Positions 16,327-25,266 of a stretch of DNA of 45,067 bases are shown piece after piece. The notes under the pieces were generated by a model, which worked only from the letters and a program-made list of their open reading frames with translations, was not told where the DNA came from and searched no databases. The position numbers were made by a program, and so were the translations under genes. The stretch spans positions 1 through 45,067 of the forward strand of contig NZ_QOIN01000060.1 in assembly GCF_003323715.1 (NCBI RefSeq), in the 5' to 3' direction. This stretch comes from Streptomyces diacarni (GTDB lineage: Bacteria > Actinomycetota > Actinomycetes > Streptomycetales > Streptomycetaceae). The stretch's first letter is position 1; each line of letters opens with the position of its first letter.

Positions 16327-16839
16327 TCAGCGGCCCAGCCTATGCCGGACGTAATCCGGGTAGGCCGCACCAACCTCGACGCGGTTCTCGTCAAGACCGT
16401 TGACTATCCGCAGACAGCCGTTGGGGAAGGTGAACTCCACCGCCACGGTTCCAGCCGCCAGGTCACGATCAACTGGCCGCCATTCGAGGAGCGTGACCTC
16501 GCACAATGCCTGACCGACGAACGGTTCGAGGCGTTCATCGCGATGAGACCACTTGGGCGTGAGCTCGACGCATTCCCAGCCCGTGATGGTTGCTGCGGTG
16601 TCGATCGTGTCCCAGCCGATCGAGAGTTCGTCGAACTTCCAGTGGCAGACCTCCACCTGGACACCGTCGAGGTCCAGTACCACCGGACAGTCGGCGTACC
16701 AGTCCCCGTCCTCGGCGAACCGCACCAGCGCGAACCGCGTCAACCGCCTGCCGATGAGCGCCGCCAGGCGTGATCCGTGCACCTGCCGAATCGCGTCGAC
16801 CCCGCTCAGGAAGGACGGCTCGAAACCAGAGATCCCCAT
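16327..16839 (-). CDS. Hypothetical protein
   Basis: A protein of about 170 residues. The start chosen is ATG 16839 (MGISGFEPSFLSGVDAIRQV); the frame extends 12 codons further, but those look non-coding. It is rich in Trp and acidic residues, with WYADCPVVLDLDGVQVEVCH, IGWDTIDTAATITGWECVEL and VAVEFTFPNGCLRIVNGLDE. The repeated beta-strand pattern suggests a small beta-rich fold like those in hypothetical proteins near toxin or immunity loci, but no motif assigns a function. It is intact among pseudogenes. Confidence 0.7.
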   Translation of the reverse strand: MGISGFEPSFLSGVDAIRQVHGSRLAALIGRRLTRFALVRFAEDGDWYADCPVVLDLDGVQVEVCHWKFDELSIGWDTIDTAATITGWECVELTPKWSHRDERLEPFVGQALCEVTLLEWRPVDRDLAAGTVAVEFTFPNGCLRIVNGLDENRVEVGAAYPDYVRHRLGR

Positions 16840-16968
16840 GCTCACAGCACCCGAGTCTCCCGGCCCTCGACCCAACTGATCAACTGCTGCCGGGGATCAG
16901 AAACACGCACCGAGGAAGGCGGCGACCCCGATGCGCCCTCTCGTCCAGATCTCCGGGCATGGGGGAGA

Positions 16969-17630
16969 TCACCGGAGAGCGGTGAGGACGATGAGGACGT
17001 ACCAGACCACGCTCACAGCGATGACTCCGGCCGCGATCTTCTTGCCTCGGTCCCACCTGCGACGTGGTGGCAACGGGGGCGGGTAGGCCGGTCCGTACGG
17101 TCCCGGTGGGCGGGGCAGGAAGTATCCGGCCGGCGGGTAGGGGCCTCCGGCAGGCGGAGCGGGGCGCTGCGGGCTCACCGGCCGGGCCGCCATGGTGGGC
17201 GCGGCGGCCAGCGGCGGAGCCGGGGACGGGGGCTGCTGCCCGGCCGACTGGGACGGCGGTACCCGGGCCATCTGCGGGAGGGCTCCAGAGCTGCCGACAG
17301 AGCCGGGAGCCGGGGCGGCGTGGGGCGGGATCCGGGGGTGTCAGCATATGTGGGCGGTGGGGGCATGTGGTGGGGCGGGTACTGCTGCGCGGTGGGTGAT
17401 GTCCGCGGCCACGGCGGGCGACAGCCAGTCCCCGGGGCGCCACAGTTGGGTGTCGCCGGACGCCGTCTGGCACATTCGGAGAATCTCGTCGAGGCCGGGT
17501 CGGTCGGTGGGCTCCTTGGCCAGACAGCGGGTGGCCAGTTTCCCCAGTTCGTCCGGGACCGTCTCCAGTGCCGGCTCGGCGTGGACGATGCGGTAGAGCA
17601 CACCGTGGGAGGTGTCCTCGCCGAAGGCCG
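16969..17630 (-). pseudogene. C-terminal remnant of a Ser/Thr protein kinase
   Basis: Minus-strand translation begins mid-domain with FGEDTSHGVLYRIVHAEPAL and continues ELGKLATRCLAKEPTDRPGL, the last helices of a Hanks-type kinase (the conserved Arg in DRP is present). A frameshift or stop near 17340 breaks it. The tail continues in another frame from about 17271: a Pro-rich stretch, then RRRWDRGKKIAAGVIAVSVV and WYVLIVLTALR, which is a C-terminal membrane span. The ATP-binding and catalytic lobes are absent. At about 17620 it meets an oppositely oriented helicase relic, marking a recombination joint. Confidence 0.75.
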
Positions 17631-17931
17631 GGGCACCCGCTTCCCGCTGGGCACCTGGGTCGCGGAGCAGCGGCGGGCGTTCGGGGCCGGGCAGATGGCC
17701 GGCCGGCGCGCGGCGCGGCTGGATAAGCTGGGCATGGTCTGGTCAGCGGCCGATGTGCGGTTCCAGGAGAATCTGGCGGCGGCCCGCGCGTACTACGAGC
17801 GGCGCTGGACGCTGTGCGCGCCCCGGTCGGCGGCGGCGCTGGACAAGCTGGCCCCACGGGCGCGAGACCTCGATGCAGGAACCGCACTGGGGCCGCAACA
17901 GCGAGGGCCGACCGATCGCTTGGGTGGGTAG
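17612..17931 (+). pseudogene. Helicase-associated-domain remnant
   Basis: The plus-strand frame reads FPLGTWVAEQRRAFGAGQMA, LDKLGMVWSAADVRFQENLA and AAARAYYERRWTLCAPRSAA. These are standard helicase-associated (HA) repeat signatures, also found at the C-terminus of the helicase at 1280-3859. Neither a helicase core nor a start site is present, and the frame decays after about 17870. It is a fragment of a second telomere-type or phage-defence-type helicase. Confidence 0.75.
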
Positions 17932-17939
17932 CGCACCCG

Positions 17940-18462
17940 ACGACTGGTGCGGTGCCGCCGGCGGCCTTGGCGCCGGATTCCTCCCAGCCGCGGGAGTCGT
18001 GCCGGTTGCCCGGCAGCGGCCGGCCGATCACTACGACGAGGCGGGTGTCCGCGTCGATGACGATCTGGTGGGCGGTGGAGTAGCGATAGTTCTTCGACTG
18101 CTCGGTCACGCTGTGGTCGCGGGTGGGGACCAGGGTGCCGTCCACGATGAGCACGGCGTCTTTGGCGAACCGCTTGCGGGGCTGGAGCGCGAGCATCGGG
18201 CCGAGGTCGTCGATGATGCGGTCCGCCGCCGACTTCGAGACCCCGAACAGCGGAGCGAGCTGTCGCATCGTCAGGTTCGTGCGCCAGTACGCCGCGCCAG
18301 CCGTGCCCGGTCTTTCAGAGGCAGGCTCCACGGCCGGCCCTTGCGGACCGCATCCGCACCCTCACGCCGCAGAACCGTCACCAGCTTCACGAAACTGCGC
18401 GGGCTCAGCCCGGTGAACGAGGCTATCCAGGACGGCTCCAACGCCGTGATCACACCAGCCAA
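17940..18462 (-). pseudogene. IS5-family transposase remnant
   Basis: From TTG 18462 the protein reads LEPSWIASFTGLSPRSFVKL and GRPWSLPLKDR. A frameshift of two bases follows near 18295, then YWRTNLTMRQLAPLFGVSKS, RIIDDLGPML, DAVLIVDGTLVPTRDHSVTE and VVVIGRPLPGNRHDSRGWEE. These carry the first catalytic Asp (VDGT) of a DDE_Tnp_4 domain. The gene stops at about 17945, so the later Asp and Glu regions are lost. It is not the same copy as the partial element at the right edge. Confidence 0.85.
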
Positions 18463-18541
18463 ACCAAAATCATCCCACCTGTGACCAGCAGTTACGGGAC
18501 GGCCCTTAGCTGCCAGGCACGGTGGCCGCGCACGCGAGAAA

Positions 18542-18592
18542 GAGGAAAGAGGGCCGACTCCGTCCGGGAGTGGCGGGCGGCCCTCTTTCCTC
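18542..18592. terminator. Strong terminator downstream of the MMPL gene
   Basis: GAGGAAAGAGGGCCG at 18542-18556 pairs perfectly with CGGCCCTCTTTCCTC at 18578-18592 around a 21-base loop. It lies 18 bases beyond the MMPL stop and would also stop plus-strand transcription from the pseudogene side. Confidence 0.8.
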
Positions 18593-18609
18593 GCCGAAGA
18601 GACAGGGCT

Positions 18610-20979
18610 CTACTGCTGGTAGTAACCGGGTCGCGAGGCGTCGTGGCGGTACGGGCCGGGCTGCTGGAGTCCACCCTGCTGCCGGGGCCCCTGGTGGTAG
18701 GGCTGCTGGTAACCGCCCTGCTGCGGAGCCCGCTGCGCGGCCGACTGCCCGTGCTGCTGCTCGGCGGCGAACCGCGCGTGCTGGGGCTGCTCCTCGGCGG
18801 GGTGGCCGCTGGGCTCGGCCTGGTCCGGGAGGGAGGTCGATCCGCCCGGGTCGCCGGAGATCTTGCCGGGCCACCAGTTCCACGTGCCCAGAGCTGTCAT
18901 CAGGGCCGGCAGCACGTAGGTCCGGATGATCACGGCGTCCAGCAGGATGGCAGCCGCGAGACCGACGCCCAATTGCTTGAACTCGACCATGCTCAGAGTG
19001 CCGAAGATCGCGAAGACTCCGACCATGACGATCGCGGCGCTGGTGACCACGCCCGCGTAGCGGGTGATGCCCTCACGGACGGCGGTCTTGGTCGTGACAC
19101 CCCCGCGGGCTGCTTCGCGGATCCGGCTGACCACGAAGACGTGGTAGTCCATCGACAGTCCGAACAGGAGCACGAACAAGAATAGCGGTAGCCAGGAGAC
19201 GACGGCGCCCGAGCTGTGGAAGTCGAGCAAACTCTCGGCCCAGGTGTTCTGGAAGACGGCGACCAGCACACCGAAGGCGGCCGCGGCGGAGAGCAGGTTG
19301 AGCAGGATCGCGGAGAGCGCCACGGCGATCGACCGGAAGATCATCACCATGGTGACGAAGGTCAGCAGCAGGACGAAGCCCACCACCCAGGGCATGCGCT
19401 CCTCGAGGTGACCCGTGAAGTCGACGCCCTGTGCCACCTTGCCTCCGACCGCACTCTCGGCGTCGGGTACGCCCGCCATCGCCTGCGGCACCCACTCGCG
19501 CAGCACACTCAGGGACTCGCGGGCCCCGTCGCTCTTCGGCTGGTAGGGGGTGCCGACGTCGACGGTGTGGACCCTGCGGTCCTCGGACACCTCGATGGTG
19601 GGGGTTGCGTCGTGGGTGAAGAGTTCGTCCTTCGCGGTGCGCTCCAGGAGGCCGTTCAGCGCTGTCTTCACGTCGTCGGCCCGGTCGGCGGGCGCCCGGA
19701 CGGCGACCTGGTGCACGGTGCCCTTGCTGGGGAAGTGTTCGGTGAGCCGGTCCATCGCCTGCATCACGGGGATGTCCCTGGATAGGTCGTCGGATCCCGG
19801 CTGCTTGAGCTCCATGTCGAGGGCCGGCACCGCCAGCAGCAGCAGCGCGCCCACGGACACCACCAGCGTGATGAACGGCTTGGACAGCGCCGGACGCAGC
19901 AGCGCCGGCCACACCCGCGACTCGCCGGAGCGCATGGTGAGCCGCCACAGGAACGGCACCTTGGGTTTGTCGACCCAGCGTCCCAGCTTGGCGAGGAGGG
20001 CGGGCAGCACGGTCAGCGAGGCCAGTACGGCCACCGCCACCACGATGATCGAGCCGGTGGCCAGGGAGGCGAAGGTCGCCTCGTTCGCCAGGTAGAGGCC
20101 GGCCATGGCCACGATGACGGTGGTTCCGGACACCACGACGGTGTGCCCGGAGGTCTCCGCCGCGACCTCGATGGCGTCGACGTGGGACTTCCCCGCACGG
20201 CGTTCCTCGCGCTCCCGCTTCAGGTAGAAGAGCGAGTAGTCCACGCCCACGGCCATGCCCATCAGCAGGATGACGCTGCTGACCGCGCTGGTCTCGGGCA
20301 GTACGTGGGAGGCGAGCGTGGACAGTCCGGTGGCGGCGCCCACGCCCGAGAGGGCCAGGACCACCGGCACGCCCGCCGCGATGATCGCGCCGAAGACCAC
20401 GAGCAGGATCAGCAGGGTGAGCGGCAGGCTGATCAGCTCGGCCTTCTTGAAGTCCTCGCCGAGCGTCTCCGACAGACCCTTGGCGGTCGAACCGGTGCCC
20501 ACCTCGTCGACCCGCAGGCCCTTGTGGGCGCTCTGGAGCGACGCACTGGCGTCGAGCAGCGGTTGCACACGCTCGTCGGCGTGCTCAGTGTCGCCTTTCA
20601 TGGTCACGGCAACCAGCAGGGCCTTGCCGTCGGGTGCGGGGACCGGGTCGCCGACGCTCTCCACCTCGTCGAGGGCTTTCATCCGCTCGACGATGTCCGC
20701 GGCGGCCACGCGGCCGGCCGCGCGGTCCAGCTTCCCGCCGTCCTCGGCGGTGATCAGCACATTCTCCTCGGCCTTGTCGGGGAAGTCACCGAAGTGAACG
20801 ATCTTGCCAGCCCGGCCCGACTCGCGGACCCCCGACTCCTCGTCGCTGATCGCGTTCGTACCTGCCGCTCCGCCCAGAACGAGGCACGCGGCGACGAAGA
20901 TGACCCACAGGCCGATGGCGGTCCACGGGTGCGTGGCGCTCCATCGCGCAATCCCTACCGTTGCCGGCTTCTTTCGCAC
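18610..20979 (-). CDS. MMPL-family (RND superfamily) transporter
   Basis: A 789-residue membrane protein with the MMPL layout: an N-terminal span (about 15-40), a large outside domain, a bundle of five spans (about 185-345), a second outside domain, another bundle (about 535-710) and a soluble tail. The conserved motifs are GMAVGVDYSLF in the first half and GLSMDYHVF in the second, with the proton-relay Asp in each. The C-terminal 75 residues are rich in Gln, Pro, Gly and Tyr. The start is GTG at 20979, five bases after GGAAGGAAG. Relatives export lipids, glycolipids or metabolites. It is transcribed away from a 65-codon gene, and the intervening DNA carries a repeat array that may control it. 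Confidence 0.93.
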   Translation of the reverse strand: MRKKPATVGIARWSATHPWTAIGLWVIFVAACLVLGGAAGTNAISDEESGVRESGRAGKIVHFGDFPDKAEENVLITAEDGGKLDRAAGRVAAADIVERMKALDEVESVGDPVPAPDGKALLVAVTMKGDTEHADERVQPLLDASASLQSAHKGLRVDEVGTGSTAKGLSETLGEDFKKAELISLPLTLLILLVVFGAIIAAGVPVVLALSGVGAATGLSTLASHVLPETSAVSSVILLMGMAVGVDYSLFYLKREREERRAGKSHVDAIEVAAETSGHTVVVSGTTVIVAMAGLYLANEATFASLATGSIIVVAVAVLASLTVLPALLAKLGRWVDKPKVPFLWRLTMRSGESRVWPALLRPALSKPFITLVVSVGALLLLAVPALDMELKQPGSDDLSRDIPVMQAMDRLTEHFPSKGTVHQVAVRAPADRADDVKTALNGLLERTAKDELFTHDATPTIEVSEDRRVHTVDVGTPYQPKSDGARESLSVLREWVPQAMAGVPDAESAVGGKVAQGVDFTGHLEERMPWVVGFVLLLTFVTMVMIFRSIAVALSAILLNLLSAAAAFGVLVAVFQNTWAESLLDFHSSGAVVSWLPLFLFVLLFGLSMDYHVFVVSRIREAARGGVTTKTAVREGITRYAGVVTSAAIVMVGVFAIFGTLSMVEFKQLGVGLAAAILLDAVIIRTYVLPALMTALGTWNWWPGKISGDPGGSTSLPDQAEPSGHPAEEQPQHARFAAEQQHGQSAAQRAPQQGGYQQPYHQGPRQQGGLQQPGPYRHDASRPGYYQQ

Positions 20980-21094
20980 CTTGCTTCCTTCCGTTGCTGC
21001 AGGTCCGGCTCTGGAAGCCGGTCAGCTCTCGACAAGCAGAACGCTAGATTCACCGGCAGTCGGATGGATACGAGGTAAACCATCGGTCTCACCG

Positions 21095-21190
21095 TTGCTT
21101 TCCGCAGGTTCACCGTACGGAAAACCGCAGGTGCCACCCTGCGGGAAACCGCAGGCAGAAACCTGGGGAAAACCGTGAAACCGTTTGGGA
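21095..21190. promoter_or_regulatory. Operator-like repeat array upstream of the MMPL gene
   Basis: CCGCAGG occurs at 21102-21108, 21125-21131 and 21149-21155, spaced 23-24 bases (about two helical turns), each preceded by an A/T-rich GGAAA or TTT stretch. The inverted form CCTGCGG at 21138-21144 makes a hairpin with the second copy. GAAACC and AAACCG recur to 21186. The array is between divergent genes, about 115-210 bases upstream of the MMPL start, and looks like multiple binding sites for one regulator. Confidence 0.55.
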
Positions 21191-21372
21191 ATTGTCGATC
21201 ACCAAAAGCCGCACGATTACGCTTGGAGCGCGGACCGACCAGCACCCCCAAAGGGTACGAAATAGCCTCCTGCTTGAAGTGCCGGCCGAGCGCGGATCGC
21301 AGCTAATTAGATGGCAGACATAAATTCCTTGGTAATGAGTCGCCGAGGCACTCCGATATTCGAGAGGAGAAA

Positions 21373-21570
21373 ATGGAGACCGCGGTCCTCACCCGGCAGC
21401 ATGGTGCCGAACTCGTCAAGGGGAGCGGCAACGACCGCTTCATGGACCGGATGCTCCTCCAACTCCAGGAGGCCTTCGCCGCTCCGGACAAAGGCGTGAG
21501 CCCCACCCGGGACGGTTTTCTGCGCGGCCCGGGGTACACGGCCATCCTCAACACGGATCCCACACCATGA
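21373..21570 (+). CDS. Small protein of unknown function (65 residues)
   Basis: ATG 21373 follows a very good ribosome binding site (GAGAGGAG). The protein starts METAVLTRQHGAELVKGSG, has a helical middle (DRMLLQLQEAFAAP) and ends with RGPGYTAILNTDPTP. The length and strong start resemble a peptide precursor, but there is no Cys and no maturation enzyme nearby. It could instead be the first 60 codons of a larger gene lost in the decay that begins just downstream. It is divergent from the MMPL gene across about 390 bases. Confidence 0.5.
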   Translation: METAVLTRQHGAELVKGSGNDRFMDRMLLQLQEAFAAPDKGVSPTRDGFLRGPGYTAILNTDPTP

Positions 21571-21723
21571 TCCGGGGCGAGCCATGACGATCAGAACGAT
21601 GGTCTGCACGCCATCGAATCCGGCACGTTCCCGTGACTGGGCCCGAGGGACCGGTGAGCTGTCGGGCCAGTGACGACGACGTGCCGGGCGACGGGGACGA
21701 CCCTACGCCCGGCTCGTCGCGCG

Positions 21724-22035
21724 TCAGGACTCCAGGTACCGCAGTACGGCCAGGATTCGGCGGTTGTAGCCGGTGGCGTGGACGAGTTCGAGCTTGTCGA
21801 AGATCATGTTGAGGTTTTTCTCGACGGTGCTCATGGAGATGTTCAGTTTCTCCGCAATCGCCGCATTGGTGTGCCTCTGCGCTAGCGTCTCCAGGACACT
21901 GCGCTCCCGTGGGATCAGCCGGGTCAGCGGGTCGCTGTGTACCGTTCGGAACACCAGTTGCCGTACGACCTCAGGTTCGATGGCGGCGCCGCCCGCCGCG
22001 ATCCGTTCCACCTCGGTAAACCCCAACCTCACCGC
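21724..22035 (-). pseudogene. NarL/LuxR-type response regulator, receiver domain missing
   Basis: The recognisable part reads RLGFTEVERIAAGGAAIEPE, then LIPRERSVLETLAQRHTNAA, then IAEKLNISMSTVEKNLNMIF, the linker and LuxR helix-turn-helix of a two-component response regulator. The upstream frame to 22179 is not receiver-like: no phosphoacceptor Asp and no conserved Lys. The gene was cut just before the linker, and its 5' side now faces a UvrD-like helicase fragment in the opposite direction. Confidence 0.75.
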
Positions 22036-22101
22036 AACGCACATCGACCGGTCAGTAGCGGTCTGGGCGCAAAGCACCACCGATTCACCGCCAGGCTGCT
22101 G

Positions 22102-22350
22102 ACCCCGTTGCGCTCCCGCTTCTCGGACGTCCTCGCCGGTGGGACTCAGAACTGTTCCTCCACCGACCTGGCGATCCACCAGCTACTGCACGAGGCCGGC
22201 CTGCCAACGGTTCTCGTTGGCAATCCGGACCAGACCATCAACGCCTGTCGCGGCGCCGAACCGCAGGCGGCTGGGGGCCTTCGCGGCCCGCCTGTCCCCA
22301 CCCCTCACCGTCTGACGAGCAACTGGAGGAGGGCCCCTGTCATCTGCCGC
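22102..22350 (+). pseudogene. UvrD-like DNA helicase fragment
   Basis: The frame reads STDLAIHQLLHEAGLPTVLV then GNPDQTINACRGAEP, the region after Walker B and motif III of UvrD/PcrA helicases (normally GDPDQAIYxxRGA), and ends with LTSNWRRAPVICRLAATPR (motif IV-type NWRS). The preceding AGGTQNCS replaces the family's DEAQDCS, so the Walker B acid pair has been lost by mutation. Only about 80 residues remain. Confidence 0.7.
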
Positions 22351-22853
22351 CTGGCGGCCACACCGCGGCGGTCAGGCGGGTGCGCAGCCGCTCGTACTCG
22401 CGCCGGTCGGCGGCGGAGAACGGTTTGGGCAGCCGGTTGAACGCGACGGTGTCCACGACGCCGCCCTCGTCGGCCCAGACCGCGGACATGGGGGCGCAGC
22501 TTCCCACGGCGCGGCTCGGCGGCAGGCCGAGGCCCAGCGCGTTGTCCACAGCCCGCGCCGTGGCCGCCAGGTCGGCCGACGAACTGGCGAATCCCTGGCC
22601 CTCCGGGAGGGGTGGTCCAGGACGAGCACTCCTCCGGTGGGCCCCGTGCCGTCCGCGAGGATCATCGACACCAGGCGTCTGGCCTTGCTCTTGTGCGCGG
22701 GTGCGACGCGCAGCGAGTGTGCGATGGGATCGCTGCGGGAGGTCGCCACGCTCCAGCGGGCGATGGGCAGTGTCACGAGGAAGTATCGCCGCTCCGGCGG
22801 CACGCCCGGAGCAGTTCGCCGAAGGTGCCGAAGGTGGTGTTGACGCCGGTCAT
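22340..22853 (-). pseudogene. GHMP-kinase-like gene, frameshifted
   Basis: ATG 22853 begins MTGVNTTFGTFGELL. A frameshift near 22800 leads into PPERRYFLVTLPIARWSVAT and a second near 22615 into EGQGFASSSADLAATARAV, the ATP-binding motif of GHMP kinases (as in PduX-type L-threonine kinases). The end, VWADEGGVVDTVAFNRLPKP, does not look like the usual C-terminal domain, so an internal deletion is likely. The gene follows the lyase fragment on the same strand by about 35 bases. Confidence 0.65.
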
Positions 22854-22888
22854 GCCCCGGTAGGGCAGCCGGGCATCGTCCAGTCCGC

Positions 22889-23440
22889 TCAGCAAGACAC
22901 CCTCGTCCCGGCCAGGTGGGCGAGGGTCTCGTCCAGCTCGCGCGCCCCCGGCGCATCCGCTCGCGGGCCAGGCGGCGCCGCGTGAAGCGGCCCGGCACGA
23001 CCGTGTGCGCCGCGTAGACACGGCGGACCTCCGCTGGGGCGGTGGAGCCGGTGCTCCGCTTGGCACCTGTGGCGCCGGGCACGTCGAACGCGGTGCGCAG
23101 CAGGTCGTCAGCGTCGGCGGCGGTGTGGCCCGCCTCCTCGGCCAATCCCCGCAGGAGTACGCGGTCGGGCTCGGCGGGGCTCAGCCCCGCCGCGGTGGCG
23201 GCGACAACGTAGCGGTCGACGAAGACCTGGGCGGTCCGCCAGGGGATGTGGGCACGCAGCGTCAGCAGGTTGGCCAGTGTGAGACCGTCGAAGTGCTCTG
23301 CCCGGCACGCCTCCAGGGGGCGGTCGGCCTCGAAAGTGAGCCGGTCCATCACAGCGGTGAAGAGCCGCATCACGGACGGGGCGGTGTCGAACGCCGCGGG
23401 CACCTGGGCCGAGGCCTCCTTGGTAATCGCCTGCCCGTGG
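22889..23440 (-). pseudogene. Argininosuccinate-lyase-like C-terminal fragment
   Basis: The translation shows FDTAPSVMRLFTAVMDRLTF, then LANLLTLRAHIPWRTAQVFV and DRYVVAATAAGLSPAEPDRV, which match the C-terminal domain of argininosuccinate lyase and close relatives (DTxxxxxxLLTARxGIPFRxAH). A frameshift near 22950 is followed by ARELDETLAHLAG and a stop at 22889. The N-terminal two thirds with the catalytic signature are missing. With the kinase just downstream it may be the rest of a biosynthetic operon. Confidence 0.65.
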
Positions 23441-23470
23441 AAACACTCCGGGTGGGGTCGGCCGGCACCC

Positions 23471-24153
23471 TCGCCGTCCTGAAGCCGCCCCGGAACACGA
23501 ATACCCGGATCGTCTACGCCTCCTCCAGCGAGATGCACGGCGACCCCCTCGCCCACCCCCAGGACGAGAAGTACTGAGGCAACGTGAACCCGATCGGGCC
23601 ACGTTCGGTGTACGACGAGAGCAAGCGCTTCGGCGAGGCCGCGGTGGCGGCCTACCGCCTGGAGCACGGAGCCCACACCTGCATCGACCGGCTGTTCAAC
23701 ACCCACGGTCCGCGCATGCAGCCGGACGACGGGCGAATGGTACCCAACTTCGTCCTCCTGGCACTGGCGGGCAAGCCCCTCACCATCTTCGGCTCCGGCC
23801 GTCAGACCAGATCCCTGTGCTACGTCTCCGACATCGTCGCGGCTCTCCTGCGCGCCCTCCGAAGCGACCACCCGGGCCCCCTCAGCCTCCTCAACCTCGG
23901 CAACCCTACGGAGCTGACCGTCCTCCGCGTCGCCGAGCTGATACGCGCCCTCGCCGGGTCGTCTTCCGAACTGGCCTTCCTGCCCGCCATGGAGGACGAC
24001 CCGCGTCTTCGCCGCCCGGACATCTCGCTGGTCCGCGAAGTGCTCGGCTGGGAACCGGAGGTCGGGCTGCGGGAGGGGCCTGACCGAGGTCACGCGTCTT
24101 CCAGGGACCCGCGGGCGGCATGGATCGACACCCCCCGCGTGACGGAAGCCTGA
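23471..24153 (+). pseudogene. NAD-dependent epimerase/dehydratase with a premature stop
   Basis: A 5'-truncated sugar epimerase of the extended SDR family. It begins near RIVYASSSEMHGDPLAHPQD, continues NPIGPRSVYDESKRFGEAAV (the YxxxK catalytic pair), then LFNTHGPRMQPDDGRMVPNF, FGSGRQTRSLCYVSDIVAAL and LGWEPEVGLREG. The N-terminal NAD-binding GxxGxxG is missing. At 23577 a TGA replaces the Trp codon expected in the YWGNVNP motif. An extra G near 24077 shifts the last 25 codons. Relatives include UDP-glucuronate decarboxylases. It is clearly inactive. Confidence 0.88.
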
Positions 24154-24720
24154 CGTCCCGGCACCCAGGGCCGCCCCGGCGACGGGCTCGTCGCCCGCCT
24201 CACCACAGTCCTCACCGCCCCTGCCCCCTCGGCCGGCGGTCAGCACGGCCCCGCCCCGCCCCGCACACAGGCCGTCCAGGACGTCGCCAGTGCCTGCGCT
24301 GCCATCCACCAGCGGCTTCGCCCCGGTCGGCGAGTGGGCGCTCAGCCCCGAGGTGATGGCGCAGGTCGAGCATAGCCCGGTGTGGTAGCCGTCGTTGCCG
24401 GCCCTCTGCCGCAAGGAATTGAGGCGAAGTTGGGCCTCGATACGGCCGTCAAGGTCGTACGGTGCCGCGTATGTGCCGACCGTGGCGGTGTCGGGAGTCG
24501 ACGGCCTTACGCGATACCCGCCTGACAAAATGGCCGGCGAAGCGGCACTCTGTATTACTGAACGTGCTGTTCGGACAGACCTGAGCGCTTCTGTGCTGCC
24601 CCTGCTTCCCGGGAGCTCCAAGAAGCAGGCTTGGTGACGGCTGTGGCCGCATCCGCGGTGGGACAGTGGTTGCGTGGGTCAGGGGGACGGGGAAGAGACT
24701 GAGATGGGGGCGGTGCAGTC
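24154..24720. other. Gap before the WXG100-like operon
   Basis: On the minus strand around 24480-24240 there is a protein-like stretch (YAAPYDLDGRIEAQLRLNSL, DGYHTGLCSTCAITSGLSA), but it has no start or end that I can defend. The last 100 bases are the leader of the operon that starts at 24721. No clear promoter is visible. Confidence 0.4.
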
Positions 24721-25266
24721 GTGAGTGGTTCGGAACCCAAAGGTGACAGCGAGCTGCCGGAGCCGACGTTCGGGCCACCGGTCCCGCCGGGTGAGCAGGG
24801 CATGCTCGAACCGCCGCGTGAGGAAGGCGGTCCTCTGCCTCTGCATCCGGGCGAGGGCTCGCTCCTCAGGCCGCAGTTGAAGGTTTCCCACAGCGTGCTG
24901 ACCAAGGGCGCCACCAGCGCTGGGGAGATCCACACGGCCTTCTACGAGGCCGCGGCCTCGTTGGAGACGTCGACGCGCACGGCGGCGACGGAGTTCAAGG
25001 GGTGGACGGCCGCCCAGGGGCTGCGGAAGTCACAGGAACAGTGGGAGATCCAGGCCGGGAATGTGGCCGCGTGGCTGGCGAAAATCGAGCAGAGCCTGCG
25101 GGACGCCAAGAAGGCGTACAAGACTCAGGACCACGGCACCGAGACCGACCTGGACAGACTGGTGAAGCAGCAGGGGCAGCAAGACGGCCCCCGGCTTGGG
25201 CCTACCAGCCCAGCCCTCCCACCTGTGGCCCCGCGTCGTTCGGCGCTTGACGGGTACGACCGATGA
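24721..25266 (+). CDS. WXG100-like secreted-partner protein
   Basis: A 181-residue protein from GTG 24721. The first 55 residues are Pro/Glu/Gly-rich and disordered. Residues about 60-140 form a helical hairpin: KGATSAGEIHTAFYEAAASL, then TEFKGWTAAQGLRKSQEQWE, then GNVAAWLAKIEQSLRDAKKA. Trp-x-Ala and the length fit WXG100-type proteins exported by type VII secretion systems. The tail is Gln/Pro-rich. Its stop overlaps the next start (ATGA), so the two are translationally coupled. No ESX machinery is in this window. The ribosome binding site is weak. Confidence 0.75.
   Translation: MSGSEPKGDSELPEPTFGPPVPPGEQGMLEPPREEGGPLPLHPGEGSLLRPQLKVSHSVLTKGATSAGEIHTAFYEAAASLETSTRTAATEFKGWTAAQGLRKSQEQWEIQAGNVAAWLAKIEQSLRDAKKAYKTQDHGTETDLDRLVKQQGQQDGPRLGPTSPALPPVAPRRSALDGYDR

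Noticed and set aside
24240..24500. Minus-strand stretch with GYHTGLCSTCAITSG, considered as a lanthipeptide-like precursor
   Set aside because: No start site or stop near the expected ends, no modifying enzymes nearby, and the frame continues into non-coding sequence.
22372..24621. Minus-strand frame of 749 codons
   Set aside because: It only strings together shadows of the epimerase with part of the lyase and kinase relics; no single protein.
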